From: Streptomyces sp. NBC_01446
GTDB taxonomy: Bacteria > Actinomycetota > Actinomycetes > Streptomycetales > Streptomycetaceae
Assembly (NCBI RefSeq): GCF_026340095.1
Contig: NZ_JAPEPO010000001.1
Span: 4,297,501-4,361,500, forward strand
Reading direction: 5' to 3'
DNA length: 64,000 nt
Translations under genes and position numbers: made by a program
Notes under the pieces: model-generated
What the model saw: only the letters and a program-made list of their open reading frames with translations
Told to the model about the DNA's origin: nothing
Databases searched by the model: none
Shown: piece by piece, positions 9,228 to 16,597 of the stretch
How positions within the stretch are numbered: position 1 is the first letter of the stretch
Layout: each line of letters begins with the position of its first letter

Positions 9228-10787
9228 CTACCGTCGGATGCCGGTCGCGAACGGCAATGTGTTGACGAAGGCCCTGTGGTGCTCGCGGTCGCACCACTCC
9301 AGCTTCAGATAGGACTTGCCGGCGGAGGCGCGGATCGTGCGCTTGTCGCGCGCGAGGCTCTCCGGCGAGCGGGAGGAGACGGTGATGTAACCGACGAGGT
9401 TGACCCCGGCCGCGCCGCTCGCGAGGTCCTCGCCGCGCTGGTCGAGGCGGGTGTTGGCGGCGACGTCACGCGGGTCGACGGTCCGGTTCATCTTGGCGGC
9501 GCGGCTGGCCTCCGCCTCGTCGTTCGTCTTCTCCGTGAGCATCCGCTCGATGGCGACCTCGGTGGGTTCCAGGTCCATCGTGACGGCCACGGTACGGATG
9601 ACGTCGGGGGTGTGGACGAGGAGCGGCGCCAGGAAGTTCACGCCGACCGGCGTCATCGGCCACTCCTTGACCCAGGCGGTGGCGTGGCACCAGGGCGCGC
9701 GCGTCGACGACTCACGCGTCTTGGCCTGGAGGTACGTCGGCTCCATCGCGTCGAGTTCAGCCGGCCAGGCATTGCGCTTGGTCATGGCCTGAATGTGGTC
9801 GATCGGATGATCCGGGTCGTACATGGAGTGCACGAGCGAGGCGAGCCGCCCCTGCCCGAGCGGCTGCCGCACCCGGATGTCGGCCTCCTGGAGGCGCGAG
9901 CAGATGTCGGTCAGCTCGCGCGCCATGACGACCGCGAGCCCGGCGTCCCGGTCGACCTTGCGGCCGCTGTGGGGACGGGCCGCGCGGGCCATGGCGTGCG
10001 CCTCGGCGGCCAGCTCGCGGGTGTAGTGCATGCAGGCCACGAGGTAGGCGCGGTGCTGCTCGCTGCTCGTCGACACCATCGACTGGAGCTGGTTGTACGA
10101 CTGCTGCAGCCAGCCCGGCGTGCGGTCGTCCCCGCGCACGGCGACGTCCTTGGCGTGCGCGTCGGGGTCGGCGGGGAGCGTACGGGCGAGCATCTGCAGC
10201 CGCGTGACGAAGCCGTCCCCATTGGCGACGTGCTTCAGGAGCGTCCCGAACCGGTCGACCAGCGCCTCCTGGTCCTCACTGTCCCGCAGCCCGACGCCGG
10301 GCCCCTCGATCTCGATCGCGGCCGTGACCGTCCGCCGGTCGGCGTGCAGCAGCACGGCGATCTCGTCCGGCCCGAACGGCGCCGCCAGCCACGTCAGCCG
10401 GCCGATGCCGGGCGGCGGCCCGATCTCCACCTCGCGCCCGTCGAGTCGGACGCCGGCGTCCATGGCCCGCGACCGGTACGTCGTGCCGCGCTTCAGCTGC
10501 CGCTTGTAACTGCGGTTGATCTCGAACCACTTGTAGAAGGTGCGGTGCTTGTACGGGATGTAGACGGCCGCGAGCGCGATCAGCGGGAAGCCCAGGAGCA
10601 GCGTGATGCGCAGGGACAGGGCGGGGACGAGAAGCCCGCACATCATGCCCAGGAAAGCGCCCCCGATGATGAGGGCGATCTCGCCGGTCTCGCGGTTCTT
10701 GCCGACGATGGCGTTCGGCCGGGCACGGCCGATCAGATACGTACGGCGGGGCGTGACCGATGGGGACATATGGGACTGGGTCGTCAA
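9228..10787 (-). CDS. PrgI/VirB3-like plus VirB4 N-terminal domain membrane protein
   Basis: A 519-residue protein. Residues about 30-85 hold two transmembrane segments and a following KWFEINRSYKRQ stretch, resembling PrgI/VirB3 proteins. The rest (about 110-519) is soluble and resembles the N-terminal domain of VirB4 proteins, with no Walker motifs. The start is TTG 10787 because GGAGG lies 9 bases upstream and the TTG overlaps the stop of the VirB6-like gene; ATG 10769 has no good ribosome-binding site. Related proteins are annotated as the SCO6880 family. It likely docks the separate VirB4 ATPase half to the membrane. Confidence 0.78.
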   Translation of the reverse strand: MTTQSHMSPSVTPRRTYLIGRARPNAIVGKNRETGEIALIIGGAFLGMMCGLLVPALSLRITLLLGFPLIALAAVYIPYKHRTFYKWFEINRSYKRQLKRGTTYRSRAMDAGVRLDGREVEIGPPPGIGRLTWLAAPFGPDEIAVLLHADRRTVTAAIEIEGPGVGLRDSEDQEALVDRFGTLLKHVANGDGFVTRLQMLARTLPADPDAHAKDVAVRGDDRTPGWLQQSYNQLQSMVSTSSEQHRAYLVACMHYTRELAAEAHAMARAARPHSGRKVDRDAGLAVVMARELTDICSRLQEADIRVRQPLGQGRLASLVHSMYDPDHPIDHIQAMTKRNAWPAELDAMEPTYLQAKTRESSTRAPWCHATAWVKEWPMTPVGVNFLAPLLVHTPDVIRTVAVTMDLEPTEVAIERMLTEKTNDEAEASRAAKMNRTVDPRDVAANTRLDQRGEDLASGAAGVNLVGYITVSSRSPESLARDKRTIRASAGKSYLKLEWCDREHHRAFVNTLPFATGIRR

Positions 10788-12133
10788 CGCCCTGCACCTC
10801 CTTGCCGATTGCTGTTGCCGGTGTTACCGCCGCCACGCGTATTGCTCGCGTGCGGCGTGTTCGTGGGACTCGTACGGGGCGGGGGTGCGGCGGAGGGGAC
10901 AGATCCGCCGCCACCGCCACTGCCCCCGGAGGAGGGGCGTGTGCTGTGTGCGGCCACGCCTCCCGACACGGGGTTCGCGGGGCGGGCCTGGGACTGGCCG
11001 CCACCGCTGCCGCCGCCACCGTCCGCGCGGGCGCTGTGCGTCTTGATGCCCTGCGAGACGAGTGCGGCGGGTGAACTGATGACTGCGGCCGCCTTGCTCT
11101 CGGCGCCGCGCATGATGCGGTTGTTACGGCCGTTGGCGATCTCGTCGCCGAAGCCGGGTACGAAGCGGTAGATCATGCCGCTGGCGAAGATCGCGAGCAG
11201 CACGATGGCGAGACCGGACACGACGGCGGCGAGGGAGTCCGGCCCTTCCGACCCGGACAACGCGCCGGCCAGCCCGAGCACGATGACGATCACCGGTTTC
11301 ACCAGGATCACGGCGATCATCACGCCGGCCCAGCGGCGGACGTGCCCCCACAGGTTCTTGTCGACGAGACCGGCGTAGACGACGACGCCGAGCAGCGCGC
11401 CCACGTACAGCAGCACGGCCCGCAGATACAGCTCCAGGTACAGCACGCCCGCGGCGAGGATCGACACGAGCGAGACGACGATCAGCATGATCGGCCCGCC
11501 CCCTATGTCGTCGCCCTTCTTCAGCGCACCGGAGAACGTCCCGAAGAACGCGTCCGTCTGATCTCCCGTCGCCTTCGCCAGCACATCCGAGACACCGTCC
11601 GTCGCGGATACGACGGTGTAGAGGATCAGCGGCGTGAACGCGGACGCGATGACCGTGAGCCAGAGGAACCCGATGGCCTCGGAGAGGGCGGTGCCGAGGG
11701 GGACACCCCGGACGGCCCTCTTGGCCACGGCGAGCAGCCACAGCAGCAACGTGAGAATCGCCGACGCCGCGAACACGATGGCGTACTGCTGGAGGAACTT
11801 CGGGTTGGTGAAGTCGACGTTGGCGGTCTGCTTGATGGACTTGCTGAGCATGTCCACGGTCCAGGACGCGGCGTCGGCACAGCCCTTGGCGAGGGAGGAA
11901 AGGGGGTCCAGGGGGTTGGTGGTGCCGGGGGGTGTGGCGGGGGATCCGCCACCTCCGGATTTACCGTTGCCGCGTTCGCAGTAGGCCTTGGCGGGGCCGT
12001 GGATCAGATCGCACGGATCGTTCGAGCGCTTCGGGTCTGGCGCTGCATAGGCACGCGTAGCCAACAGGAACGCGGCGGTCTGCACAGCCGTGATGGCAGT
12101 GGTGAGCTTGAGCATGTGCCGCTTAGCGGGCAT
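10784..12133 (-). CDS. VirB6/TrbL-like polytopic membrane protein
   Basis: A 449-residue protein. A signal peptide (about 1-30, ending near TRAYA) is followed by a Cys-containing extracytoplasmic segment (CDLIHGPAKAYC and CADAASW). A central block of about six transmembrane helices (120-325) follows. The C-terminal tail of about 110 residues is rich in Gly, Ser and Pro and looks disordered. Topology and position between the VirB8-like and VirB4 genes fit VirB6/TrbL, the inner-membrane channel of type IV secretion systems. It overlaps its neighbours on both sides (12123-12133 and 10784-10787). Confidence 0.75.
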   Translation of the reverse strand: MPAKRHMLKLTTAITAVQTAAFLLATRAYAAPDPKRSNDPCDLIHGPAKAYCERGNGKSGGGGSPATPPGTTNPLDPLSSLAKGCADAASWTVDMLSKSIKQTANVDFTNPKFLQQYAIVFAASAILTLLLWLLAVAKRAVRGVPLGTALSEAIGFLWLTVIASAFTPLILYTVVSATDGVSDVLAKATGDQTDAFFGTFSGALKKGDDIGGGPIMLIVVSLVSILAAGVLYLELYLRAVLLYVGALLGVVVYAGLVDKNLWGHVRRWAGVMIAVILVKPVIVIVLGLAGALSGSEGPDSLAAVVSGLAIVLLAIFASGMIYRFVPGFGDEIANGRNNRIMRGAESKAAAVISSPAALVSQGIKTHSARADGGGGSGGGQSQARPANPVSGGVAAHSTRPSSGGSGGGGGSVPSAAPPPRTSPTNTPHASNTRGGGNTGNSNRQGGAGR

Positions 12134-12929
12134 ACGTGAACCCTCCGTACCCCTCGACCGCGTTCGCGATCTCGTCAGAGCTGGAGGCCCGCTCGTCGCC
12201 CGGGACCGGGGCGGGGCCGTCCTTCTGGGAGTGCGTGACGATCTTCCAGTCCCCGCCGGTCCACTCGAGCTTCATGGAGATGGTGAACCAACTGTTCGTG
12301 ACCGGGTTCTTCGAGTTCTCTCCAGCCATACCGAGCAGCCCGCTGCACCAGACGGCGACGTTCGCCGTGCTTGCCGAGTAGCCGGTCGCCTTGGTTCCGA
12401 TCGGGGTGGTGCGCGAGACGAAGGTGTAGCCCTGGGGCGACGATCCGTCCTTATTGAGTCCGACGTTCGTGTTGAACTCGGGGGAGTAGGCCTTGTCGAG
12501 GGTGTCCTCGAAGCCGGTCACGCGGGAGGGGGTGATGACCTCTTGGAGAATGCGGTTTCGTTGAGCTTTGTTGAACATCTCCGCAGAACCGAGCTGAACC
12601 GCATAATTCGCGGCAGCGCTCTGCGCCCCCTGCTTGTCGTGGGCGAACCCGGATGTGACCGCCTTTGTCCCCGTAGGGGCAGTCGGAGACGTATCCGGCT
12701 TCTTCGCGTCGCCGTCGTCCGATGAGGAATCGCCCCGGTTCGCGAAGGCGATCGCCGCGATGAGGAGGACCACTACTCCGACCACCGTGATGAGGCTGCG
12801 CGACGAAGAGCGGGCAGGTCTGCGCGCAGCGCCCCCGTACATGTCGCCCTGCCCCCCGTCGGGCAGGCGCGTACGGGTCTGACCTGTGCCTCCGTAGAGG
12901 TCGTCGTCGTTGCCGTCGCCCGGACTCAT
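12123..12929 (-). CDS. VirB8/TcpC-like single-pass membrane protein
   Basis: A 268-residue protein with a charged cytoplasmic N-terminus (about 1-44), one transmembrane helix (45-63, LITVVGVVVLLIAAIAFA) and an extracytoplasmic domain of about 200 residues after an acidic linker. This topology and the neighbouring genes match VirB8 or the Gram-positive TcpC/conjugal-transfer proteins that nucleate the channel. Sequence identity to VirB8 is not obvious by eye, so the call rests on architecture and context. It overlaps the VirB6-like gene by 11 bases. Confidence 0.65.
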   Translation of the reverse strand: MSPGDGNDDDLYGGTGQTRTRLPDGGQGDMYGGAARRPARSSSRSLITVVGVVVLLIAAIAFANRGDSSSDDGDAKKPDTSPTAPTGTKAVTSGFAHDKQGAQSAAANYAVQLGSAEMFNKAQRNRILQEVITPSRVTGFEDTLDKAYSPEFNTNVGLNKDGSSPQGYTFVSRTTPIGTKATGYSASTANVAVWCSGLLGMAGENSKNPVTNSWFTISMKLEWTGGDWKIVTHSQKDGPAPVPGDERASSSDEIANAVEGYGGFTYAR

Positions 12930-13072
12930 CCCGCGTACGCCCCCTCAGGCTCGTGCTGAACCGCCACGTACGACGGTAGCCGCGCTGCTTTCCGCGCGGG
13001 CGCGGTGTAGTGACTCGACATCAGGGAGTTGCAACCTCAGTGCAGATGAGACCGGAGCGGGCGGAACAGGGG

Positions 13073-13381
13073 CTAGATCGCCATGCCGTACACGATGGTG
13101 AAGAGCGTGCCGAGTGAGCCGATGATGAATACGCCGGTCAGGCCCGCGATGATGAGGCCCTTGCCCTGCTCGGCGCTGAAGGTGTCGCGCAGGGCCGTCG
13201 CGCCGATCCGTTGCTTGGCCGCGCCCCAGATGGCGATGCCCAGGCACAGCAGGATCGCCACCGCCATCACGACCTCGACCATCACCTGTGCTTCCTTGCC
13301 CAGGTTCTGGAATGGGCCCCAGTCGGGGGCGATCCCGCCGATGATGGTGTCGATGTTGCCCTTGCCGGCTGCCAGCAGCAT
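13073..13381 (-). CDS. Small two-helix membrane protein, VirB2/pilin-like
   Basis: A 102-residue protein with two hydrophobic helices (about 33-55 and 75-100). The connecting segment is charged (KQRIGATALRDTFSAEQGK). Size, two-helix layout and first position in the type IV secretion-like operon resemble VirB2/TrbC pilins, although no signal peptide cleavage site is clear. It is separated from the VirB8-like gene by 143 bases. The promoter for the block is expected in 13382-13650. Confidence 0.6.
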   Translation of the reverse strand: MLLAAGKGNIDTIIGGIAPDWGPFQNLGKEAQVMVEVVMAVAILLCLGIAIWGAAKQRIGATALRDTFSAEQGKGLIIAGLTGVFIIGSLGTLFTIVYGMAI

Positions 13382-13650
13382 GTGTAACTCACCGCCCCAA
13401 GTGGGTAGTTCTGTCGCCCCCGCCGCAGCGCAGAGGTCAGGCCCATTCTTGCCCAGATCGCCGCGGATGCCTGCCGACTTGGCGCCATTCCTTGGCTGAG
13501 TTCCAACGTCTTCACAGGGTTGCGTATACGACGGAACGTATGGTCACTCTGTGTATCACGCTGCGTCACTCCGGGCAATGAACGCCAGGTCTGCGCCGTG
13601 ACCTGAGGGGTGACGATTCGTTGGCCACTCACCGGCCATCGACGGACGCG

Positions 13651-13884
13651 TCAGGCGCCCTCGGCGAAGTGGTCGAACTCGCCCGCCTGTACGCCCAGCA
13701 CGAAGGCGTCCCATTTCTGGCGCGTGGTCGTGACGACCGTTTCAGGGGCGGAGGTCTCGCGTAGGTACACCTGATCGTCCGGGCCGAACGCGATCTCGAT
13801 CCAGGGGCCTTGCCCGGTCGCGTCCTCGGGGGCGGCGCGGGTCCAGTCGAGCTGGGTGGGGGGCGGGGTTCCGTCGTGGGGCAT
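13651..13884 (-). CDS. DUF397 small protein (A)
   Basis: A 77-residue protein. The ATG at 13884 is chosen because it is preceded by GGGAAGGACG; longer frames run into the inverted-repeat region upstream. The DUF397 signatures are LDWTRAAPED, GPWIEIAFGPDDQVYLRET and the C-terminal W-DAFVLGVQAGEFDHF. In Streptomyces such small proteins are partners of XRE/DUF5753 regulators and act in developmental and antibiotic control (whiJ-like loci). This copy lies about 0.9 kb from a second DUF397 gene, and the spacer is a rearranged, diverged inverted duplication. Confidence 0.85.
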   Translation of the reverse strand: MPHDGTPPPTQLDWTRAAPEDATGQGPWIEIAFGPDDQVYLRETSAPETVVTTTRQKWDAFVLGVQAGEFDHFAEGA

Positions 13885-13904
13885 GGGGCGTCCTTCCCAG
13901 AGGT

Positions 13905-14085
13905 CACCGATGAAAAGCGGATGGGGTGGCTGGGGCCCATGGGTGGTTGCCGGCGGCCTCCGTACGCCGTCCTCTTGTCCGCGGCGAGGTGGGGGCTGAC
14001 TTTCGTCGCCTGATGTTCGTACGGGGGAGGGGGGTTCCTCATTCGCTCCGACCACCAATGGGCTCCCGGCCAAGAAGGACAAAGA
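13905..14085 (+). repeat. Arm 1 of a diverged inverted repeat
   Basis: This stretch matches the reverse complement of 14440-14640. Nearly identical cores include gcggcctccgtacgccgtcc and gtgggggctgactttcgtcg. Its left edge (gtcaccgatgaaaagcggatggggt) corresponds to the last codons of the DUF397 gene ending at 14610 (VTDQKQIG), so arm 1 carries a remnant of a second DUF397 3' end in the opposite orientation. Confidence 0.85.
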
Positions 14086-14439
14086 CCAAAGACGGCGGCT
14101 ACGGGGAGGGAGGGGAAGGGCGGGGTGGGCTGCCGGGTGCGGGCCGGTTCGTATGCGGGGGCGGGTGGGGGGCGTGGGTTGGTGGGGGTGGGGCCGCTGA
14201 GTTCTTCGTCGGTGGGAGCGGAACTGGCCCGAATCTGCCAGTCATGAGAGCGCTGCCAGGAGGGCGCTGCCCCTAGCTGGGCATTCGTGGAGGGCGCCTG
14301 GGGCGTGCCGTCCACTATGGATACGAGTGGCAGATCTCGGCCTCCGGAGCGGTCATCTGCCCTCCCCGGACGGGCCGCAGCCGCGACTGAGACGCCAGGC
14401 CGCCCCACCACCCGCCGCGTGCTCTTCTTGCTGTTGCTG
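14086..14439. other. Non-coding spacer between inverted-repeat arms
   Basis: About 350 bases with no convincing gene. The frames that stay open here lack third-position G/C bias, a ribosome-binding site and any recognisable motif. Runs such as gggagggaggggaagggcgggg are low complexity. Confidence 0.6.
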
Positions 14440-14640
14440 CCTGCTTTGCGTCTTTTGTTCCTCGGCGGTCCGGGGCCCATTGGGGGTTGAAGGAAAATTT
14501 GGCTCCCCCCAACCCAGTACGAAGATCAGCCGACGAAAGTCAGCCCCCACCGAGCTGCGGACAAAAGGACGGCGTACGGAGGCCGCCAGCAACCACCCAG
14601 TTACCCCAGCTACCCAATCTGCTTTTGATCGGTAACCCGC
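14440..14640 (-). repeat. Arm 2 of a diverged inverted repeat
   Basis: Reverse-complement partner of 13905-14085. It covers the 3' end of DUF397 gene B (stop at 14610) and about 170 bases beyond. Similarity is patchy (cores of about 20 identical bases separated by substitutions and small indels), suggesting an old duplication. Confidence 0.85.
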
Positions 14641-14804
14641 ACCCGCCGCACCAGAGCGGCGAAGGCGGCGGGGGTGGCGGTGAGTATCGCTCCGCTGGGG
14701 TCGGCGGATTCGGTCATGTGGACCGCGCCGGCGTGTGCGGCCACGTGGACACAGGAATCGCCTTGCGCGCAGTAAGACGACTTCTGCCAGGTGAGGTTGG
14801 ACAT
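14610..14804 (-). CDS. DUF397 small protein (B)
   Basis: A 64-residue protein starting at ATG 14804 (MSNLTWQKSSYC). The DUF397 hallmarks are WQKSSYCAQGDSCVHVA at the N-terminus and a hydrophobic AAFAALVRRVR helix near the C-terminus. It lies 11 bases after the XRE regulator gene, so the two form one transcription unit. In whiJ-like cassettes the DUF397 protein is thought to bind and modulate the XRE partner. Its last codons lie inside arm 2 of the inverted repeat. Confidence 0.9.
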   Translation of the reverse strand: MSNLTWQKSSYCAQGDSCVHVAAHAGAVHMTESADPSGAILTATPAAFAALVRRVRVTDQKQIG

Positions 14805-14815
14805 GCCTCTTCCCT

Positions 14816-15661
14816 TCACAGGTGCTGGGCGATGTTGTGGATGAAATCCCTCGACTCCTTGGGAGTCAGGGCGATGGCTTCCATGCGTTCGATGAGGACG
14901 CGGTACTTGGTGAGCTGGGCCTCGGCGTCGAGGAATACCGGTCCGTGGGACTGGTCGAGGTGAACGGTGTCGAGCAGGGGCGCGGGGCCATGGGAGTAGA
15001 AGATCGACTGTCCTGATCCCGCGAAGGAGCCCGCGGCGAAAGGGATCACCTGGATCGTGACGTGTTCGCGCTCGCTCATGTCGATCAGGTGCTGGAGCTG
15101 ACGCTCTGTCACTGTGGTGCCGCCGAGCTGCATGCGCAGGGCGGCCTCGTGAATGATCGCCTGGTAAGGGGTCGGGTCGCTGCGGAAGATGACGGCCTGC
15201 CGCTTGAGGCGGAAGGAGACCCGGTGCTCGATGTCGGGTGGCGACATCTCCGGTACGTCCTGCCGGAAGATCTCCCGCGCGTGGTCCAGGGTCTGGAGCA
15301 GGCCTGGGATATGAACGGTGATGGCGGTCCGTATGCGCCTGGCGTGGTGCTCGACCTCGGCTAGATCGAGCAGTGCGGCAGGCAGCGTCTCGCGGTACTC
15401 CTCCCACCAGCCCCGCGTCCGGTCGGTGGTCATGTCGCTGAGGGCTTGTACGAAGGCCTTGTTCGAGCAGTCGTAGTGGCAGGCGAGTGTGCGTACGCGC
15501 TCGGCGCTCACGCCCACACGACCGGCCTCCATGTTGCTGACCTGAGTCTGCTTGATGCCCATGAGTTGACCGGCTTCGGTCGCGGTCAGGCCAGCCCGCT
15601 CACGGAGTTTGCGCAGCTCGGTGCCAAATCGGAGTTGGCGCCCCGTCGGGTTGGTCCGCAC
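14816..15661 (-). CDS. XRE-family regulator with DUF5753 domain (WhiJ-like)
   Basis: A 281-residue DNA-binding protein. The helix-turn-helix is near residues 10-65 (LRERAGLTATEAGQLMGIKQ, TQVSNMEAG) and the DUF5753 domain spans about 85-270. GTG 15661 is chosen as start because GGAGACCGGGAAAG lies just upstream; GTG 15682 would add seven residues without a ribosome-binding site. It is followed by a DUF397 gene and is divergent from an ATPase gene, the three-part arrangement of whiJ-like developmental loci. The regulated genes are unknown. Confidence 0.9.
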   Translation of the reverse strand: MRTNPTGRQLRFGTELRKLRERAGLTATEAGQLMGIKQTQVSNMEAGRVGVSAERVRTLACHYDCSNKAFVQALSDMTTDRTRGWWEEYRETLPAALLDLAEVEHHARRIRTAITVHIPGLLQTLDHAREIFRQDVPEMSPPDIEHRVSFRLKRQAVIFRSDPTPYQAIIHEAALRMQLGGTTVTERQLQHLIDMSEREHVTIQVIPFAAGSFAGSGQSIFYSHGPAPLLDTVHLDQSHGPVFLDAEAQLTKYRVLIERMEAIALTPKESRDFIHNIAQHL

Positions 15662-15847
15662 GGCTTTCCCGGTCTCCTTCACTCACAGGAGTGGCAGTGA
15701 ACCCAGTTTATGGAATTCGGTTAATGCATTCACTGTCGCTCGCTACCTTAACGATCAGGCGCCAGCCCAGAAGCACCCCGCTCGACGGAGCGGCCTGGTC
15801 ACTGGGCCCCCATGAAGTCCAACTCCCCACCGCACCCGGAGACTTCC

Positions 15848-16288
15848 ATGACCACCGTATCCCCGCCCCCCTGGACCTACGCCCTCCATCTCCCCCACGA
15901 CCCCCGCGCCCCCGGCATCGCCCGCGCCGCTCTCCGCGTCATCCTCGACGCCCACGGCCTCTCCGACCTCACCGACGACGCCGAACTCCTCGCCTCCGAA
16001 CTCCTCACCAACGCTCACCTCCACACCACCGGTTCCTACGCCCTGCGCCTCACTCCCTCCGCGGTCGATCCGGTGCGGCTGCGCGTCGCCGTGTGGGACG
16101 CGAGCCCGCAGATTCCGCCGGGGTTCGGGCCCGTCCGCAACGGTGACCTGCCACCCGAGTCCGCGGAGCACGGCCGCGGCCTGCATCTGGTGCGGGCCTG
16201 CGCGGACGCGTGGGGCGCGTACACGCTCGCCGGAGGCCATGCCGGGAAGCTGCTGTGGGCGGAGTGCGCGGGTGGGCGTGGACGGTGA
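15848..16288 (+). CDS. HATPase_c_2 ATP-binding protein (RsbW/anti-sigma-like)
   Basis: A 146-residue protein with a GHKL-type ATPase fold: ELLTNAHLHTTGSYALRL is the N-box and WDASPQIPPGF the D-box, followed by HGRGLHLVRACADAWGAY. ATG 15848 is preferred over the upstream ATG 15812 because GGAGA precedes it. Such stand-alone ATPases are the third partner of whiJ-like cassettes and are often called anti-sigma factors; no anti-anti-sigma gene is next to it. It is divergent from the XRE gene across 186 bases. Confidence 0.88.
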   Translation: MTTVSPPPWTYALHLPHDPRAPGIARAALRVILDAHGLSDLTDDAELLASELLTNAHLHTTGSYALRLTPSAVDPVRLRVAVWDASPQIPPGFGPVRNGDLPPESAEHGRGLHLVRACADAWGAYTLAGGHAGKLLWAECAGGRGR

Positions 16289-16311
16289 GGGCCGTAAGCG
16301 CCGGGTGCTGA

Positions 16312-16469
16312 GTGATCTGGCTGCTTGGCACGAACGTGGTGGCCGAGCTGGCCACATGGGCGAGGCAGGCCGCTGAGGTCGTCGCGTGGGCCCGGCGGTG
16401 TCGGCCTCGGGCCTATGGCTCAGCGTGGTCACCATCGCGGAAATCCGAGCGGGCGTGGCCAGTCTCTGA
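16312..16469 (+). pseudogene. Decayed VapC-type PIN toxin gene
   Basis: GTG 16312 opens with VIWLLGTNVVAEL, which fits the start of VapC toxins (normally LLDTNVVSEL) except that the catalytic Asp is Gly. The frame continues to AEVVAWARR near 16395. The family's next block, LWLSVVTIAEIRAGVA, is present in a different frame (16413-16466), ending at a TGA. So there is at least one frameshift and one lost active-site residue. No antitoxin gene remains: the preceding gene ends 23 bases upstream. Confidence 0.85.
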
Positions 16470-16530
16470 ATCCGTGGGAGTAGCCAGGCCAGGTGCCCCG
16501 CGCAGACGATCCGCACTCGGCAGCTCTACG

Positions 16531-16575
16531 TTGCACCTGGGGCTGCACCTGGGACTGCACCTGGGGTTGCGCCGG
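16531..16575. repeat. Tandem 12-bp repeats
   Basis: The unit tgcacctggggc recurs with small changes (gtt, gct, act, gtt variants), giving about four copies in the spacer between the dead vapC and the lipoprotein stop at 16598. No gene is supported here. Confidence 0.85.
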
Positions 16576-16597
16576 AGTGGTGCCTGGGTGGTGCCTG

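Noticed and set aside
7830..11171. 1,113-codon open frame on the plus strand
   Set aside because: It is antisense to the VirB4 and PrgI-type genes. High-G+C DNA keeps antisense frames open, and its composition is unlike a real protein (Arg/Gly/Val/Asp-rich with no domain).
13282..14512. Several frames between the VirB2-like and DUF397 genes on both strands
   Set aside because: No coding bias, ribosome-binding site or family motif; most of this is explained by the inverted repeat and low-complexity G runs.
16531..16575. CRISPR-like array
   Set aside because: The 12-bp units are contiguous with no spacers; no cas genes are present anywhere in the window.
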